From Litsea cubeba (taxonomy: Eukaryota > Streptophyta > Magnoliopsida > Laurales > Lauraceae): a DNA stretch of 64,000 nucleotides. Numbering within the stretch: position 1 is the stretch's first letter; each line of letters opens with the position of its first letter. The notes below the pieces were generated by a model, which saw only the letters and a list, made by a program, of their open reading frames with translations, made no database searches and had not been told where the DNA came from. Made by a program: the position numbers and the translations under genes. The stretch covers positions 91,656,215 to 91,720,214 of the forward strand of contig CM022948.1 of NCBI GenBank assembly GCA_012931725.1. Direction: 5' to 3'. Positions 1 through 12,000 of this stretch are shown here, in pieces.

Positions 1-870
1 AAGGGCATTCAAACCACTAACCGGTTGCTCCATGTTATGCTTCATATTTATTGTGTCATGAAGCTTTCTTCGGTCATGGGTTTTGATACACACATCCAAG
101 CGTACATTAGCTCATTCACGGCTCGCATTTTACATCATTTTTTCTTTTCCTACCAAACAAGTCTTACGGCAACCCTGGATAGTAAGGCGGACACCAAAGA
201 AGAGGAAGGAGAACTAAAAGACACTTAATAACTAGTCTTGTGCCATACATTAGATAAGAACACAGTGACAGTAGATAATTGAATAACCACCTAGTTTCAT
301 GTCATTAGGACATTGTTTGACTCATGAAACTTGCCCATTTCTTAAAAAATGGAGGATTTTCACCTTGAACAACTCATAAAACTCCAAATATGACAAACTA
401 TAAATAGAAATGATCAATTAGTCCAAGGGATCCTTGGACCTGCACCACTAGAGAATGATTCATATGGGTAATGTCTTCATGTGAGGCTCATGCCTTGAAT
501 GTGAGGACCCTAAGGGTCCATGGTTCAAGCTGCATCAATTGCAATCTGCTAAATTGAACATGCAAGACCTGTTTCCACCTTTTCTTGTCCAAAGGGTAGG
601 GAGTAAGGACATGCACATCTAAATAAATAAATAGAATTAAAAACAAACAGAGCTGATTCCATGTTTGGATAAATATCCGCTGCATTGTTCTATTTCAATA
701 CTCACCTACTTTTCCCATTGAACATTTACCCCCATTAGAAAAAAGACATAATTTTTCTTGTTCCATACCTCTGGAGCTATTGAGTTTCAGTAAATATTTG
801 CAGCTTGCTTCCAACAGAATGCGATGAAACCTCCTCGAGAAATAACCCAACGACTAATAATCAACCACCT
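1..870. other. Intergenic sequence, no gene seen
   Basis: No conserved reading frame or clear repeat was recognised here. A 67-codon open frame near the left edge has no recognisable motif and is probably chance. The right end is the 3' flank of the methyltransferase-like gene, whose stop codon is at 871-873 on the minus strand. Confidence 0.5.
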
Positions 871-2325
871 TCAGATTTTCCTTAACCGGTCTATGTAGGA
901 ACCATCAATGATTCTCCTCAACTTGTCCAAAATGGTACTCTTGCTCTCTAAGTCAACAAACCCAACAGGCAAAACAGTTGCAACAAGAACATAGTTCTCA
1001 CCATTGCCAATATCTATCTCATACAACTCGGAGAAAACTTCCCGCAATGCAGTAACCAAGGAACCATAAAAAGAATCACCCCCTGATTTAATAACATTCA
1101 AAGCAAAAACACCGCGCTCATGAAGGGCTGACCTCACAGCCAAAAGAATCTTCTTCTGAACAAATTCTAATGGAGGAGCACTCTGCGGATTTGTGGCATC
1201 ACTTGAATCCAAATCAACCATAATCACATCTATAAGAGAATCCCCATCATCCACGGACTGCCCCACCTCGATGCCTCTATTAATTTCAAAACCATTAGGC
1301 ACCAAATGACAGCTGAAACTAGAATTGGGATGCAGGGCTAATTTATCACACAGTGAATTCCAATGTATCACCCGCAGGGCAAACTTCTGTATCAATTCGA
1401 CTCCATCACCCAAACAAACCCTCAAGAATTCATCTTCAACCAACCCAAAATGCTGTTTTGCCACCCGAAAAACAATATCATCCATCTCCACTCCCATGAT
1501 ATCGAAAAATCCCAGCTGCACGCGCAAGAATGAAAGTAACCCCCCACCACCTACCCCGATGCAGAGTGCCCGCGGCCTCGAACCTGATCTAATGCATTCC
1601 TCAAGGTGCGGAGCTATCAATGACAAGCTTGCAACCATAGGGGGCAAGTAGGGCTGGACCAAAACCGTCGTATCGGGCCGAAACTCTCCATCTGCCCAGA
1701 CGATACGCATCTGTGTCTGTATCAGATTCGGCATCCTTTTAAAACGGAGCCGCCTCCGAAACTCTCGACACGTGATATGCTCTTCCTCATCTCCCGCCGT
1801 CTCGATCTCCACATCTTCCACAAGCATTTCGCCCACGACCGGACCGTTACATACCTCCACCGGTACGCTCCGAAAAACATTATCTTCGTAAACGAGAAAG
1901 GGTATTTCGGGAATACCGCTTCGGAAAGCGGATTTCGGGCACAAGGCGAGCAGGAGAGGGAGCAGCATCTTCTGGAATCGGGCACGGGATGACTCGTCGC
2001 TACGAACCGGGCGAGTGTACGTAGCGGTTCCGGGATCGGCCCGAGGCGGGTTTCCCACGAGGATGAGTCGGGAGATGCCCGGTGAGTTGGCAATGAGTTG
2101 GAGTTGTCCGTAACTCGAGGAGAAGATCCAGTCGTGCTCGCGGCCGTTCGGGACCAGGAGCGCGGCGACTCGGGGGTCGGGATCGGAGGGTCTGGGCGAG
2201 TCGAGGACAGCGATTCGAAGGAAGTCGTCGCCGAGTCGGGCAGGGTCCGAGTCCGGGTTCGGGAAAGAGAAGGTGAGGAAACGAGAAGGGGAAAGACTTT
2301 GGAACGTACCTTCTTCGATGGCCAT
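871..2325 (-). CDS. SAM-dependent methyltransferase, spermidine-synthase-like fold (METTL13-like)
   Basis: Intact single-exon gene of 484 codons. The C-terminal half has a Rossmann methyltransferase core. The SAM-binding glycine loop GVGGGGL is at about residues 257-263, an acidic residue ends the next strand (GVEMD, about 278-282), GDG follows at about 306-308, and the hydrophobic strand DVIMVDLDSSD at about 366-376 leads to the active-site face. This order matches spermidine synthase / METTL13-type proteins, and one plant branch carries a long N-terminal domain like this one. The first ~240 residues are plant-type and lack motifs I know. The start is the first ATG of the open frame, followed by G (ATGGCC). 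A 241-codon frame overlapping the 5' half in another phase is a shadow. Substrate is unknown: aminopropyltransferase activity is possible but a protein or small-molecule methyltransferase is equally likely. Confidence 0.85.
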   Translation of the reverse strand: MAIEEGTFQSLSPSRFLTFSFPNPDSDPARLGDDFLRIAVLDSPRPSDPDPRVAALLVPNGREHDWIFSSSYGQLQLIANSPGISRLILVGNPPRADPGTATYTRPVRSDESSRARFQKMLLPLLLALCPKSAFRSGIPEIPFLVYEDNVFRSVPVEVCNGPVVGEMLVEDVEIETAGDEEEHITCREFRRRLRFKRMPNLIQTQMRIVWADGEFRPDTTVLVQPYLPPMVASLSLIAPHLEECIRSGSRPRALCIGVGGGGLLSFLRVQLGFFDIMGVEMDDIVFRVAKQHFGLVEDEFLRVCLGDGVELIQKFALRVIHWNSLCDKLALHPNSSFSCHLVPNGFEINRGIEVGQSVDDGDSLIDVIMVDLDSSDATNPQSAPPLEFVQKKILLAVRSALHERGVFALNVIKSGGDSFYGSLVTALREVFSELYEIDIGNGENYVLVATVLPVGFVDLESKSTILDKLRRIIDGSYIDRLRKI

Positions 2326-3357
2326 GTCGGGAATTCGCGATCAGTTACAACGTAAGGAGAGAAGAGGAAAAGAAAAAAAGGGAGTGAGGATTGAAGAAGA
2401 CTTGTGCGAGTGTTGATATCGATCCTCCGTGGCTTGACTGGCTTCAACAGGAGAGATCCAGGGAACCAAGAAAATCAGATCGAGTCTCATCATCTTGACC
2501 AAAGACCACCAAGGTTCGGGATTTTTATATTTTCTTTCCCATTCGTGATTCAAATGGATGATTGGAGTGTTTTTAGGTTTTCCAATCATCTTTGTCAAAA
2601 TAACCATTTTCACGTTAATAAATTGTGTCAGGTGTGTTTGAATGTTTTAGATATTTCTCACAAATTTTTCGACAATTCATTCAATTTAAGATAAAAAACT
2701 AATATGAGAATATTGAAAGGTTTGAATATGAAGCTTCATTTTTAAATTTTAAAATACTGGTGTTTATTAGTTTTAATGGTTATGCGTCTTGCGCACCGGG
2801 ATAAAACCCACCCAATGGTCTATTTGAGTGGACCATGCACACCTCTGAATTGCACATGCCCTGTTGGGTTTTGCTTGTGCACTCACTTCAATGGACTGGA
2901 CCGTTGGATCAATTGCACGTTCATCCGAATGAATTGTATATATTTTAACTTATAGAGTATTTTAACTTATAGAGCCTAAATGGAGAAGATAGTACTTAAG
3001 ACCGGAGCTATTTTTGTATAGATGAAGGGCCAGGGAGATCTTTTTATCTCCGAAGTCCCAATCCTAGGTGGGCGCCACACTCATTCCGGGTGCAACTCTA
3101 TTAGTTCAATAAATAAGTTGTTCAGTTTGGATTACAAACATTGGTTTCCATGAGAATACAGAATAAAAGTGAGGTAGTTAACTGGGCCCTCAAGAAATTA
3201 CACAAAATTAAAGGTGTTGATGAGATTTTGCATAAAAATTACTTTAAAATTGTGTAATCCCATTCCTATGCATTGTTCATCAAGAGCCAGCCGCAGGGGT
3301 GTTTCGCATCAGTGCCCCTGCCCTCACGAGTGGTTCTCGCTTACAGTGCACAATAAT
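2326..3357. other. Intergenic: 5' flank of the methyltransferase gene
   Basis: Contains the upstream region of the minus-strand methyltransferase gene and AT-rich sequence. No other gene was recognised. Open frames here are short and lack motifs. Confidence 0.4.
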
Positions 3358-3559
3358 TTACACAGGTGAACGTTTGCAGTTATAAAAGTCTACATGGACA
3401 AATTTTTTTACTTGCGCGGTTATAGTAGCTCGCTTTTTAATATTAGTAGCATTAAATCTACCAGAGAGCTTAGTATACGGACGTGGATGATCAGAACTTG
3501 GTGTGCGTAAATCAATATCCATTATTAGGAGTGTTGAACCATTGAAATCAAGCTTGTGG

Positions 3560-3815
3560 AGATTGCTTGACACCATGGATGAGCTTTCGTCCCCACAGAA
3601 AAAATTGATTTTTACATCTGGTTGAAACCACCAGGACTTATTGGCAACAACCTATGGAATAATCTAACAAAATTTAGTTTAGCAACTTGAGTGAGAGTTT
3701 CTTAATGGTCGATTCCATACACCTGTGTGTAGCCTTTGCAACTGATAAGGTTTCAAATATCTCTACTGAACCATCTAGTTTGTGGTTCAGGTTATGGACC
3801 CATCTGCAACCTACT
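3560..3815 (-). mobile_element. Degenerate Ty1-copia reverse transcriptase fragment
   Basis: Read on the minus strand, broken frames give GCRWV, KLDGSVE, VAKATH and a later VAKLN-like stretch. This is the order seen at the start of the copia reverse transcriptase (GCRWV...DGSVERFKARLVAKG...YGIDY...). Stops and frameshifts interrupt it, so it is a dead fragment. It continues loosely toward 3358. Confidence 0.6.
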
Positions 3816-4263
3816 GCACGTTAGATTTACTAGATCTCATGTTCTCTGCTTTTGAAGTTCGAAAGCTTCCATTTCTGTATCATAGCCTCTTTCCACCTTG
3901 TATCAGCCAAGGCTTCTGCGACAGAAGGGAAGGAGACAGAAGATATTACAGAAATATAGGTTAGATATGAATGAGATCATAAAGCTTAGGAAAATGAATT
4001 TTCTAATGGGATGCAAGGGGTAGGTGGTGCTTCTTTTCTAACAGCAATGGGAATATTAGCCGGTGACTCCAAAGATTCCACATGATCAAGGCATCCTTTC
4101 TCCAGGAATGCACTTCTATGTTTTTTTTTTCTTTTTCCCCCTTTTCCGATTCATTAAATTGAGAAAAAAAAAAAAAAAAAACAGAACAGAAAGGTAAAGT
4201 AGTAGGCTTTTCAAGTGAAAACTCCTAATTTGCTTCAACAAAATTTTCCAAAGATGAGAAGTG

Positions 4264-4570
4264 TCAAGTCAAATCTTTTGAAACAAACTTTTTTTTGTTA
4301 ACCGATAATAACATTTGTAAAAAAAATAATTTAAGTGTTGGAGGTGACCTTAGAAAACACACTTGAGATTTTGCCCCTATAATTAGATCAGTTTGGACGT
4401 GAAATGTGGCCGAAACAATTGCAACCAAACACTCTGGAAACAAAGAACTCTGGTTGATCATGTTAATTACATAAGCAGTTGTAAGAACAGCTTCATCCCA
4501 AAAGGCTGTTGGGGCTTGCATTTCCTATGAGAATAGCCTGAGCTACTTCTAACAAGTCACTGTTTTCTAC
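4264..4570 (-). mobile_element. Degenerate Ty1-copia integrase fragment
   Basis: The minus-strand translation reads LLEVAQAILIG then MQAPTAFWDEAVLTTAYVIN, close to the copia integrase core end (LLEVARSLLF...P..FW.EAVLTAAYLINR). The two halves are offset by a frameshift. It lies upstream, in minus-strand terms, of the reverse transcriptase fragment, as expected for a copia pol. Confidence 0.7.
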
Positions 4571-4999
4571 CAAATAAAAATAAAGTCTCTGTTTTCCTTT
4601 CAGCCACTTTCTGGAGTGTATGAACATGAAGTATATAGCATTATCGATGAAGTATTCTTCAAGGTCTCAATGCAGATAATTTCTAGTATTGTCAGCTGAA
4701 ACTTCTGAACCTTAAAAGAGCCAATTTAACTATTAATCATTTTATGAAACATCATAACCACATATTTTACTTCATCTCTTCCTTTAAAATGAAAAATCCA
4801 ACCTATCCTAGAATAATCATCAATGGAAGAGGTGAAATTTCCAAAGATAGAAATAACAGGAGCATTATTTCAAATGGACGGGAACTCTTATACTGCATTG
4901 CTAATTTGTTCTACAATGTTTAGACATTCCACAAGTTTCACAACACAACCTCAAATCAGAAATATAATGGGGAACAATAATTGTAAAGACTTGAACTAA

Positions 5000-5490
5000 T
5001 CAGCTATTCAAGAGAAGGGCTTGTTCATCTAAATTGACGAACTTAAAAAATAAAGCAATAGAAGTACAAAAGAAAGAAACACGAAAAAGAACGGATGAGA
5101 GGAATAGTAAGCTGATCTGCCAAGGGAGGGATTGTGCGGGACGAATAGCCCTTTGAAGCACTAGAGGATCATAATTAGTGACCGGGGTTGGTTCAGTGGA
5201 AAGTTGCCTTTCTACAGAACTGCCTTGAGTATTCCTCCTCACATACACCAATCTAGGTTTAAATCTTGTGGTAGATGGAACTTCAGATAAATTGGGAAGC
5301 ATGGAAATGGATGGAACGGAGGGTGACAGAAGATGATGTTGAAAGAAAATTGATTCTCAAAAAAGACTACATTTCGAAAGAGCTGGGTGCGGAGGACAAA
5401 GGGATCATAACAACGTATCCTTTCTTAGGAGAAGCATATCCTAAAAAGGCACATTTGACCGATTGGGCTTTAGTCCACTTTGATAATGCA
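5000..5490 (-). mobile_element. Degenerate Ty1-copia fragment (integrase-RT linker)
   Basis: The minus strand encodes KCAFLGYASPKKGY (about 5470-5425), the copia motif KCVFLGY...KGYKCY. Further on it reads RLVYVRRNTQGSSVERQL, similar to the Pro-rich linker before reverse transcriptase. In an intact copia this segment would lie between the integrase and RT pieces, but here it precedes the integrase piece. The 3.4-5.5 kb block is therefore rearranged or made from more than one copy. The plus-strand 75-codon frame across the same DNA is a shadow. Confidence 0.55.
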
Positions 5491-5500
5491 TTATTTCCAT

Positions 5501-7437
5501 GATTACAACAATAATTTAGGATTATAACCAATGACAAAAATCTCTATAGATAATTGTCATTAATCAATTAATATTCCTTCATTGAACTGATGCTCCACAG
5601 GATTATGTCCACGTAGCCATCTCAAAGTAGGTGACTTGTTTATAATTGTTGAAAGCTTACTGGGATTGATGGATAGGCGGTGATATCTGGTGCTTTTGGT
5701 GTTTGTTAGTTGCTGTGAATTTGTGGGTTTGTGTCCGTACTTGTTGCCGGTTGCTAGTTGCAGTTGTGATGCAATTGTGGCGTTATGTTGTGAATTAGAT
5801 CCCAGTTGTAATTAGCAACCTGTGGTGAATTTGTTTTGAGGACTTTTAAGGTGTAAATGATTATATCTAAGATGGCCTAAACATCATAGTCTGGGATATC
5901 TCATGGAAAATCAAGATAAACCAGTTCAGATGTTTCCTGGGAGAAAATAAGATTTTGGGCATTTGGATGGAAGGATCAAGGAAAAACGAACAACAAATTG
6001 ATAATGTCTATATAATTATACAAAAGGATGGTGAGGGTTTATATCTGTTTACAGTAAAAGAAATTTGTGATTTTGCTCATGAGTTGTATTCAGATCAATA
6101 ACAACATTACCACTGGCCAGGATAAAACTTAAATCAAGAGACTGGAAATATCAGACATGGTGACAAGTCAGTTACTTAGTGCGAAACTAAGTTAAGCAGG
6201 CTGTGGCAAAAATCATCCTGTTCAAACAATGTATAGTTTCGTTCTTCTACAAAAGCATAACACTAGAAATAGAGGATGGAGATTAAGTACATATTCGAGC
6301 TTCTTGTTGGAATGAACCAAAATCTTGAAACCATCATGGCACAATTCTTGGAATTCCCAAGCTACCATCTCTTAGTAATTTGTATACTCTTGGTTACTTT
6401 GTGATGAATGTCACAAACACCATATTGTGATAATTTCTCCCCTTCCAGAGTGATTTGCACTTACTGCAATTACAAGAGGCACCGAAGAAGGTGAAGGAGG
6501 ACGACATCAAAGTCAGGGAGACGGTGGTGGAGATGGTCATGGTGACTATAGTTGTACATATGGGTGTGGACGTGGAGCGAACAGAGTGCACATATTGTGT
6601 AATAAAGTACCACACCATCGATGCTTGTTGAATCTACATGCCCATCCTTGCTGATACTACCAATGTTGCATTTATAGAGACAGATGATTCTCAGCATCTA
6701 ATTGGTGATGCCCCTTCCAATAGTACCTCTTTGATGCTTCGGAGTTAGGATGCCGGGTGGGGGTGGTTGAATATTATGCTTTGCTTAATGAATTGTTGCT
6801 TCACAAGAGAATATCTCCATCTTGTAGTTAAAGCAGGAAATAACTCCTGTGTACTCTCCGTGCTTCATCATTATCATCATCATCATCATCAACACCTTTT
6901 GTAGTCGCTTTGTGAGTTCCAAATTTTCACTCAATCCTATTACCAGCCATGTTTCATGAACTCCGTAATCAATCATCACGCTCGTTGCTACTTCACTTAA
7001 GGTCTTTATTGGTCTCCCGATTTTTAGAGTTTCATGATCATGCAATGCTTCAATATGCCTTACAAGTTACAAGCTATGTTACCCAGATAATTACAAATGC
7101 CTTGCATTTGCATACCCCTCATCAAATCGACTTGTCCTGTTACTTACTAATGCATCATTACTTGGGCATGTTTGTTTGCCGTGGAATAGAATAGAAGATG
7201 AGTGAAATAAAATCCAATCTTAATCTAATGGTTCCATTTTTGAGTAATCTATCCTTACATATCCCTTGCAGTATCCCGCAAACACACTGTTTCAATTCCA
7301 TGGTAAAACAAACAGGCCTTATATAATACTAAAGGAAATAAACAAAATCCAATTTGTTCCAAGTATATCATACCTAGAAATGCAAGAAGATTTTGAGATG
7401 TCACATTCATAAATGCATACATACAACGAATCGCATA
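5501..7437. other. Intergenic, with a possible copia gag remnant
   Basis: Mostly AT-rich unassigned sequence. On the plus strand around 6450-6760 a broken frame has Gly/Asp/His-rich repeats followed by Cys/His residues, then TNVAFIETDDSQHLIGD. This resembles the zinc-knuckle end of a copia gag. A short ATC/CAT microsatellite lies near 6868-6893. No host gene was recognised. Confidence 0.3.
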
Positions 7438-7881
7438 TCAAAGAAGAGTGATGAGAATGAACAGAAGAAGGGCCGCAATGAAAGAATACTTGATAGCTGC
7501 CACAAGGATAGCAAGGGAGATGAAGAAGAGCTGCCACAACACTTGTACGCTGGCCCACGTGAGGAGCCCTGTTAATCCGATGGAGAAGATGTTTTCAGGG
7601 TCTGGGTCTAGCAGATCCCGCCATCTCAGCTGCCCATCTCTCTTCACGTCTCCTCCAACTTTACTAGTACCATTTCCAATCTCATTTGGAGCTTTATCCT
7701 GCCCATTACTGCCTCCTGCTGCAGACACCACCGTCAATCTCCTCTTTACAGCTTCCTTTCTGGGGCGGACGTTTGGGGGTGCAAGGTGGAGTGGGACGAA
7801 TCGGGTATTTGGGAAAGTGGCCTGGAGAGATGTGGAAATCGGAATGAATTGCGGGATGGAAACAGCAGCAATTGACGCCAT
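7438..7881 (-). CDS. Probable plastid-targeted integral membrane protein, unknown function
   Basis: Intact single exon. The ATG at 7881 gives 147 residues beginning MASIAAVSIPQF. An in-frame upstream ATG at 7968 would add 29 residues. I prefer the downstream start because the protein then opens with a typical transit peptide: Ala/Ser-rich, then basic RPRKEAVKRR, then VVSAAGG resembling a processing site near residue 55. After a polar linker comes RDLLDPDPENIFSIGLTGLLTW, then hydrophobic segments reaching the C terminus (about residues 100-147), enough for one or two transmembrane helices. Homologous small plastid proteins of unknown role exist in plants, but I do not recognise a named gene. 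Confidence 0.75.
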   Translation of the reverse strand: MASIAAVSIPQFIPISTSLQATFPNTRFVPLHLAPPNVRPRKEAVKRRLTVVSAAGGSNGQDKAPNEIGNGTSKVGGDVKRDGQLRWRDLLDPDPENIFSIGLTGLLTWASVQVLWQLFFISLAILVAAIKYSFIAALLLFILITLL

Positions 7882-9064
7882 TTCCACTTTTGAATCAGGA
7901 CACACTGATTCAAAAGCCGATGGAAGGACGTAGGGGAAGCGGTTAAACGAGGGCAAGGCCACGCGCAAGTGTCATTCTTCCCATCTTCGCTTTCCCAGGC
8001 CGAGTACCCACGCACGGTGGGGGAAGAGGGTATTAATAATAGCCCTGCATCGTTTATCAATGAGAGAATTTCAATTGCGTACTTAAAGTTTTTTTTTTTG
8101 TCAAAAAGGCCCTTAAATCTTATTATACTTCATAAGGGCTCTCAAATTTTAATATAAACGATACTTTATATCCTTTTCCAAAACTCAAATCGCTTCACCA
8201 TCAGGTTTCCCATAAAAGTAGTGTCAAAATAAATAGCCCGCCAGCAACACCTGTCTCCGCCGTCCTAAGGCCCTGCAAGTTTAATGCCGCCTTAGTGCCT
8301 TAGTCTCAAATCCAATCAACACTTTTATTCCCACATATAGAATAAGCTATTCACATAGGACTTAGAGGCCTTAATGCCATATAAAAAAAAAGCTCTTATG
8401 GGCGCGTGTGGTCTTCAGCAACAATATCATCACTCACGTGGAGAATAAACTATTCAAATTTTGCCGTTAGAGTATAGTTGTCACCTAGAGGGCAGTTGGA
8501 TTTTGTGCGAAAAAATTAAAGGATTACAAAAGCCACTCTCCTTCTTTGCATTTTTTTTAGAAATTTATAATAAAAAAAAAGAAATAAGAAAACTTGAGCT
8601 GCCAGCAAATGATGGGTATTGAGGAGAGAGATGGAAGAAGAAAAGAGTGATTTTTTTAGAAAAAATGATAAAGGCATAAAAGAAAATGAGAAAAAGAAGA
8701 AAATGGAGAACGGGTATTTAGGAGTTCCGTTTGGAGGTGAGCGACGATATCGCCTCCCATGTCGAATGAAAAAAAAGGATTAGGGCCTTTTTGCTCTTAA
8801 ATAAATAAAGGTTAATAAAATAGTTTTTGAATATTAGAGACCTTTGCAATTTTCATAGGTACATACTTTTCTAGTTCACTACTAAAGGGAGCTTTTCAAA
8901 TTTAAAATATAAGACAGGGTCTTTTTTCCAAAACTCCTCTCTATTTCCTTTCGTTCTGTTTTTCCCTACAAAGTGAAAACGGATAAAATAAACAAGTTCT
9001 GCATTTCCTCCATCCATTCCAGAGGAACCAAGGTCGAAGATTGAGGAGTGAAAAAACATCCCAA
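7882..9064. other. Divergent intergenic promoter region
   Basis: Separates the minus-strand plastid membrane protein from the plus-strand phosphatase gene, so both promoters should be here. It is AT-rich with poly-A and poly-T runs around 8380-8590. No other gene or convincing TATA element is claimed. Confidence 0.4.
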
Positions 9065-12000
9065 ATGCTTTCGCTCGCGTTTAGCCATCACATTCACAGC
9101 CCTGTACTCAATAAAAATAACAGAACCCGAAAACGCAGAATCTGCTGCGTGCAGCAGATCGAGAAGAAATCTCCACCGTCGAATCCTGACCGCACGATCT
9201 CGCCACGGAAGGAAGCATCGGAGCCGTTCCCTGCCATTGGAGCTGCGAAGAGGGTGGTTCTGGTGAGGCATGGGCAGAGCACGTGGAACGAAGAAGGCCG
9301 GATTCAAGGGAGCTCAGATTTCTCGGTGCTCACGCAGAAAGGGGAGGCACAGGCCGAGACCTCCCGCCTGATGCTGCTCGGTGATAACTTCAATGTTTGT
9401 TTCAACAGGTAAAATAGAGCGCGGGACCACCGCAATTGGTGGCCTCACGTCTTCGACAGCATACTAAAGGAACCGAACCAATGATTGCACAGTGCACACA
9501 CACACTAAGTTGGAGGGAATTGCAATCTTCCATTCACCCATTTCAGAAAACTACATGTAGAATTGCTGAAATAACTGCAAAGTAGTTACTATGACTTAAG
9601 TGGCAGAGGAACTTTGTGATTTTTCTTTTATTATTTGAATTTTGTAATGTTTTTAGTTATTGTACTTCACAAATCTCCACTGAATTGTCAATTTTTATTT
9701 GGTGGCGGCGTGGCGCCCACCATGGCATGATGAAATTCACATGGAGTGATGTTTCTATCCTTCCAATTGTTGCAAAATTAGATGTGGACTGTTCTCAGTA
9801 TTTGGTTTTAACCAGAACTTTGCTTACATCAATTACTTGGTTAGAATTTCCTGATCACTATATATTGGAAACATTATTCATCAGATGTATGGTTAGATGA
9901 CTTTATAAGTGGTGGAAATTATTAACATGGGTTGAGTTGCACAATTGATAGAAGTGACTGCAGTTTGATTTGTTAATTGTTATACCAAAAATTTAGATTT
10001 GAAGGAAGAAGCAATGGAAATTGGAAACTGATGTTTTTCTTTGTTCATGTTCAAATTTTTTTTTGGGTTTTGTGTCTCTTTTTTTTTTTCTTTTTCTAAA
10101 GAAACCTACCAATTATCTTTTGTAGCAAATGAAAGTTGCAATGATCATATGTTTGCAACTGAATCCTTAGCATCAGATTTTAGAGATTGTGAACCTGACA
10201 TATCGTATATCATAACAATTACTGCAAATTGTTTTATCTTTTTTCTATCTGTTCTATCATTGCACTTCATGAAAGAATGCTTTTTTCAGCCTCTGATTTA
10301 ATTAAATTCATGACATGTCGCATCTGAACCTGCGGTTGTTATTTCTCTTGATGTTTTTCTTATCTAAATTGAATCTCATGTTTTTGTACTTTTGGTTTTT
10401 GGAGGTGGAGTTTGGTATCCCATTCCACCTGATTTTTACATAGTAAGTGTCATGTGAATTTCTCTTTCATTATTCTGTGATTTTGGTTTTTAGGTATTAT
10501 GTGCATGGATGTTCTTTGAATAGAAGTATTTTCCCTGACATTAATGAGTTATATTTTCATAGTTTTTATTGAATAATGGTTGATTTCCTTTCATGATCAT
10601 ACTTAACCTGAGATATAGAACTCTCCCGGCCTTCATCATCATCAAAACTTTGTCCCAACTATGTTGGTGTCAGTTACATGAATTCTTTTTTTTACCTCAG
10701 AATTCATGTTGGAGTTGCACAAAAGTTTACCCCGTCTGTCAGCCCACCTGACACAACCAACCTTTATCTGGGCTCGATACTGGCAGTTACAACTTAGAAC
10801 AACTAGTGGAATTAAATCTATTCTTCATTCTAAGATTCTGAGTAATTAAAATTTGATTTGACAGAGCCTTAGCCCTTAAGACATTATTTTTGTTTCCTTT
10901 CTGGTCTAAAGGAGTTCACTGTTCTTCAAGTGATGGAACTTATGTTGTTATCTTTTCCAGTCCCCTGATTCGATCAAAGAGAACGGCTGAGATTATATGG
11001 GGTGATCGTAACGAAGAGATGATTTCAGAATCTGACCTGAGGGAAATTGACCTTTATTCATTTCAAGTTAGTTTGGATTCAGATTCTTCTTATACAGAAA
11101 ACAGAGACTTTGCTTTAAGAATCTTACAAATAGATATGAATTATAAGATAGCATTTTAGCCATGGAAAGTTCCTTTAATTGCTATTATTACTGGTTATGT
11201 TGGACTTCAGGGTCTTTTGAAGCATGAGGGGAAGGCGAAATTTGGCGATGCATATCGCCAGTGGCAGAAAGATGCTCCGAATTTCAACATCGATGGTCAT
11301 TATCCAGTAAGAGAGCTGTGGGCCCGTGCCAGAACCTGCTGGCATAAAATCCTAAAACACGAAGGAACGTCTGTTCTTGTGGTTGCTCATAATGCTGTTA
11401 ATCAAGCTCTTGTTGCCACTGCAATAGGTACTGTTCTTTCCATATATTGTCATCAGGAATAATATGATCACTACATCTTCAGGACTTACATATGTACACT
11501 GGCGCCCATGGTTCAGTTATCTGGACTTCTGGTTGATAGTCCTGAAAACAAGCCACTGAAATCCCAATGGGGTAGTGAAGACACAAGACTTCTTTTAACA
11601 GTCTGCAGGTAGATGGTTACGCAAGAAACATACTACCAGTCAACACCCGACATGAACAAGGCCAAGTATTGGATGGCTAGGATCTCTGATCTGCTTATTT
11701 TTGGGATGAGTTCCTATGATGCACGGATACTTCAAAACGGGCAACGTATCGTGTCGTATCGTATCCGATACTTCACTTTTTATGTGTAAAATCCGTGTCC
11801 TTGCCGTGTCTATGGTGCGTCCTTGCCGTATCCATGTCGTATCTGTGCATCATAGATGAGTTCTATCGAAGCTGGTGCCCATTGGATCACTGAACCACTG
11901 TTTCAGAATGTAGAAGATTAGGGCCTGAGGATTACTATCCATGTCCTCTGGTCAAGAAGGATCATGTAATTCCTTGAGAGTTTTTTTTTTTCATGTGTAA

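Noticed and set aside
1722..2447. 241-codon minus-strand open frame overlapping the methyltransferase gene
   Set aside because: Different phase of the same DNA. The 484-codon frame carries all methyltransferase motifs, while this one is Ser/Pro/Arg-rich without motifs, a GC-driven shadow.
5275..5502. 75-codon plus-strand open frame
   Set aside because: The opposite strand carries the copia KCAFLGYASPKKGY motif, so this frame is a shadow.
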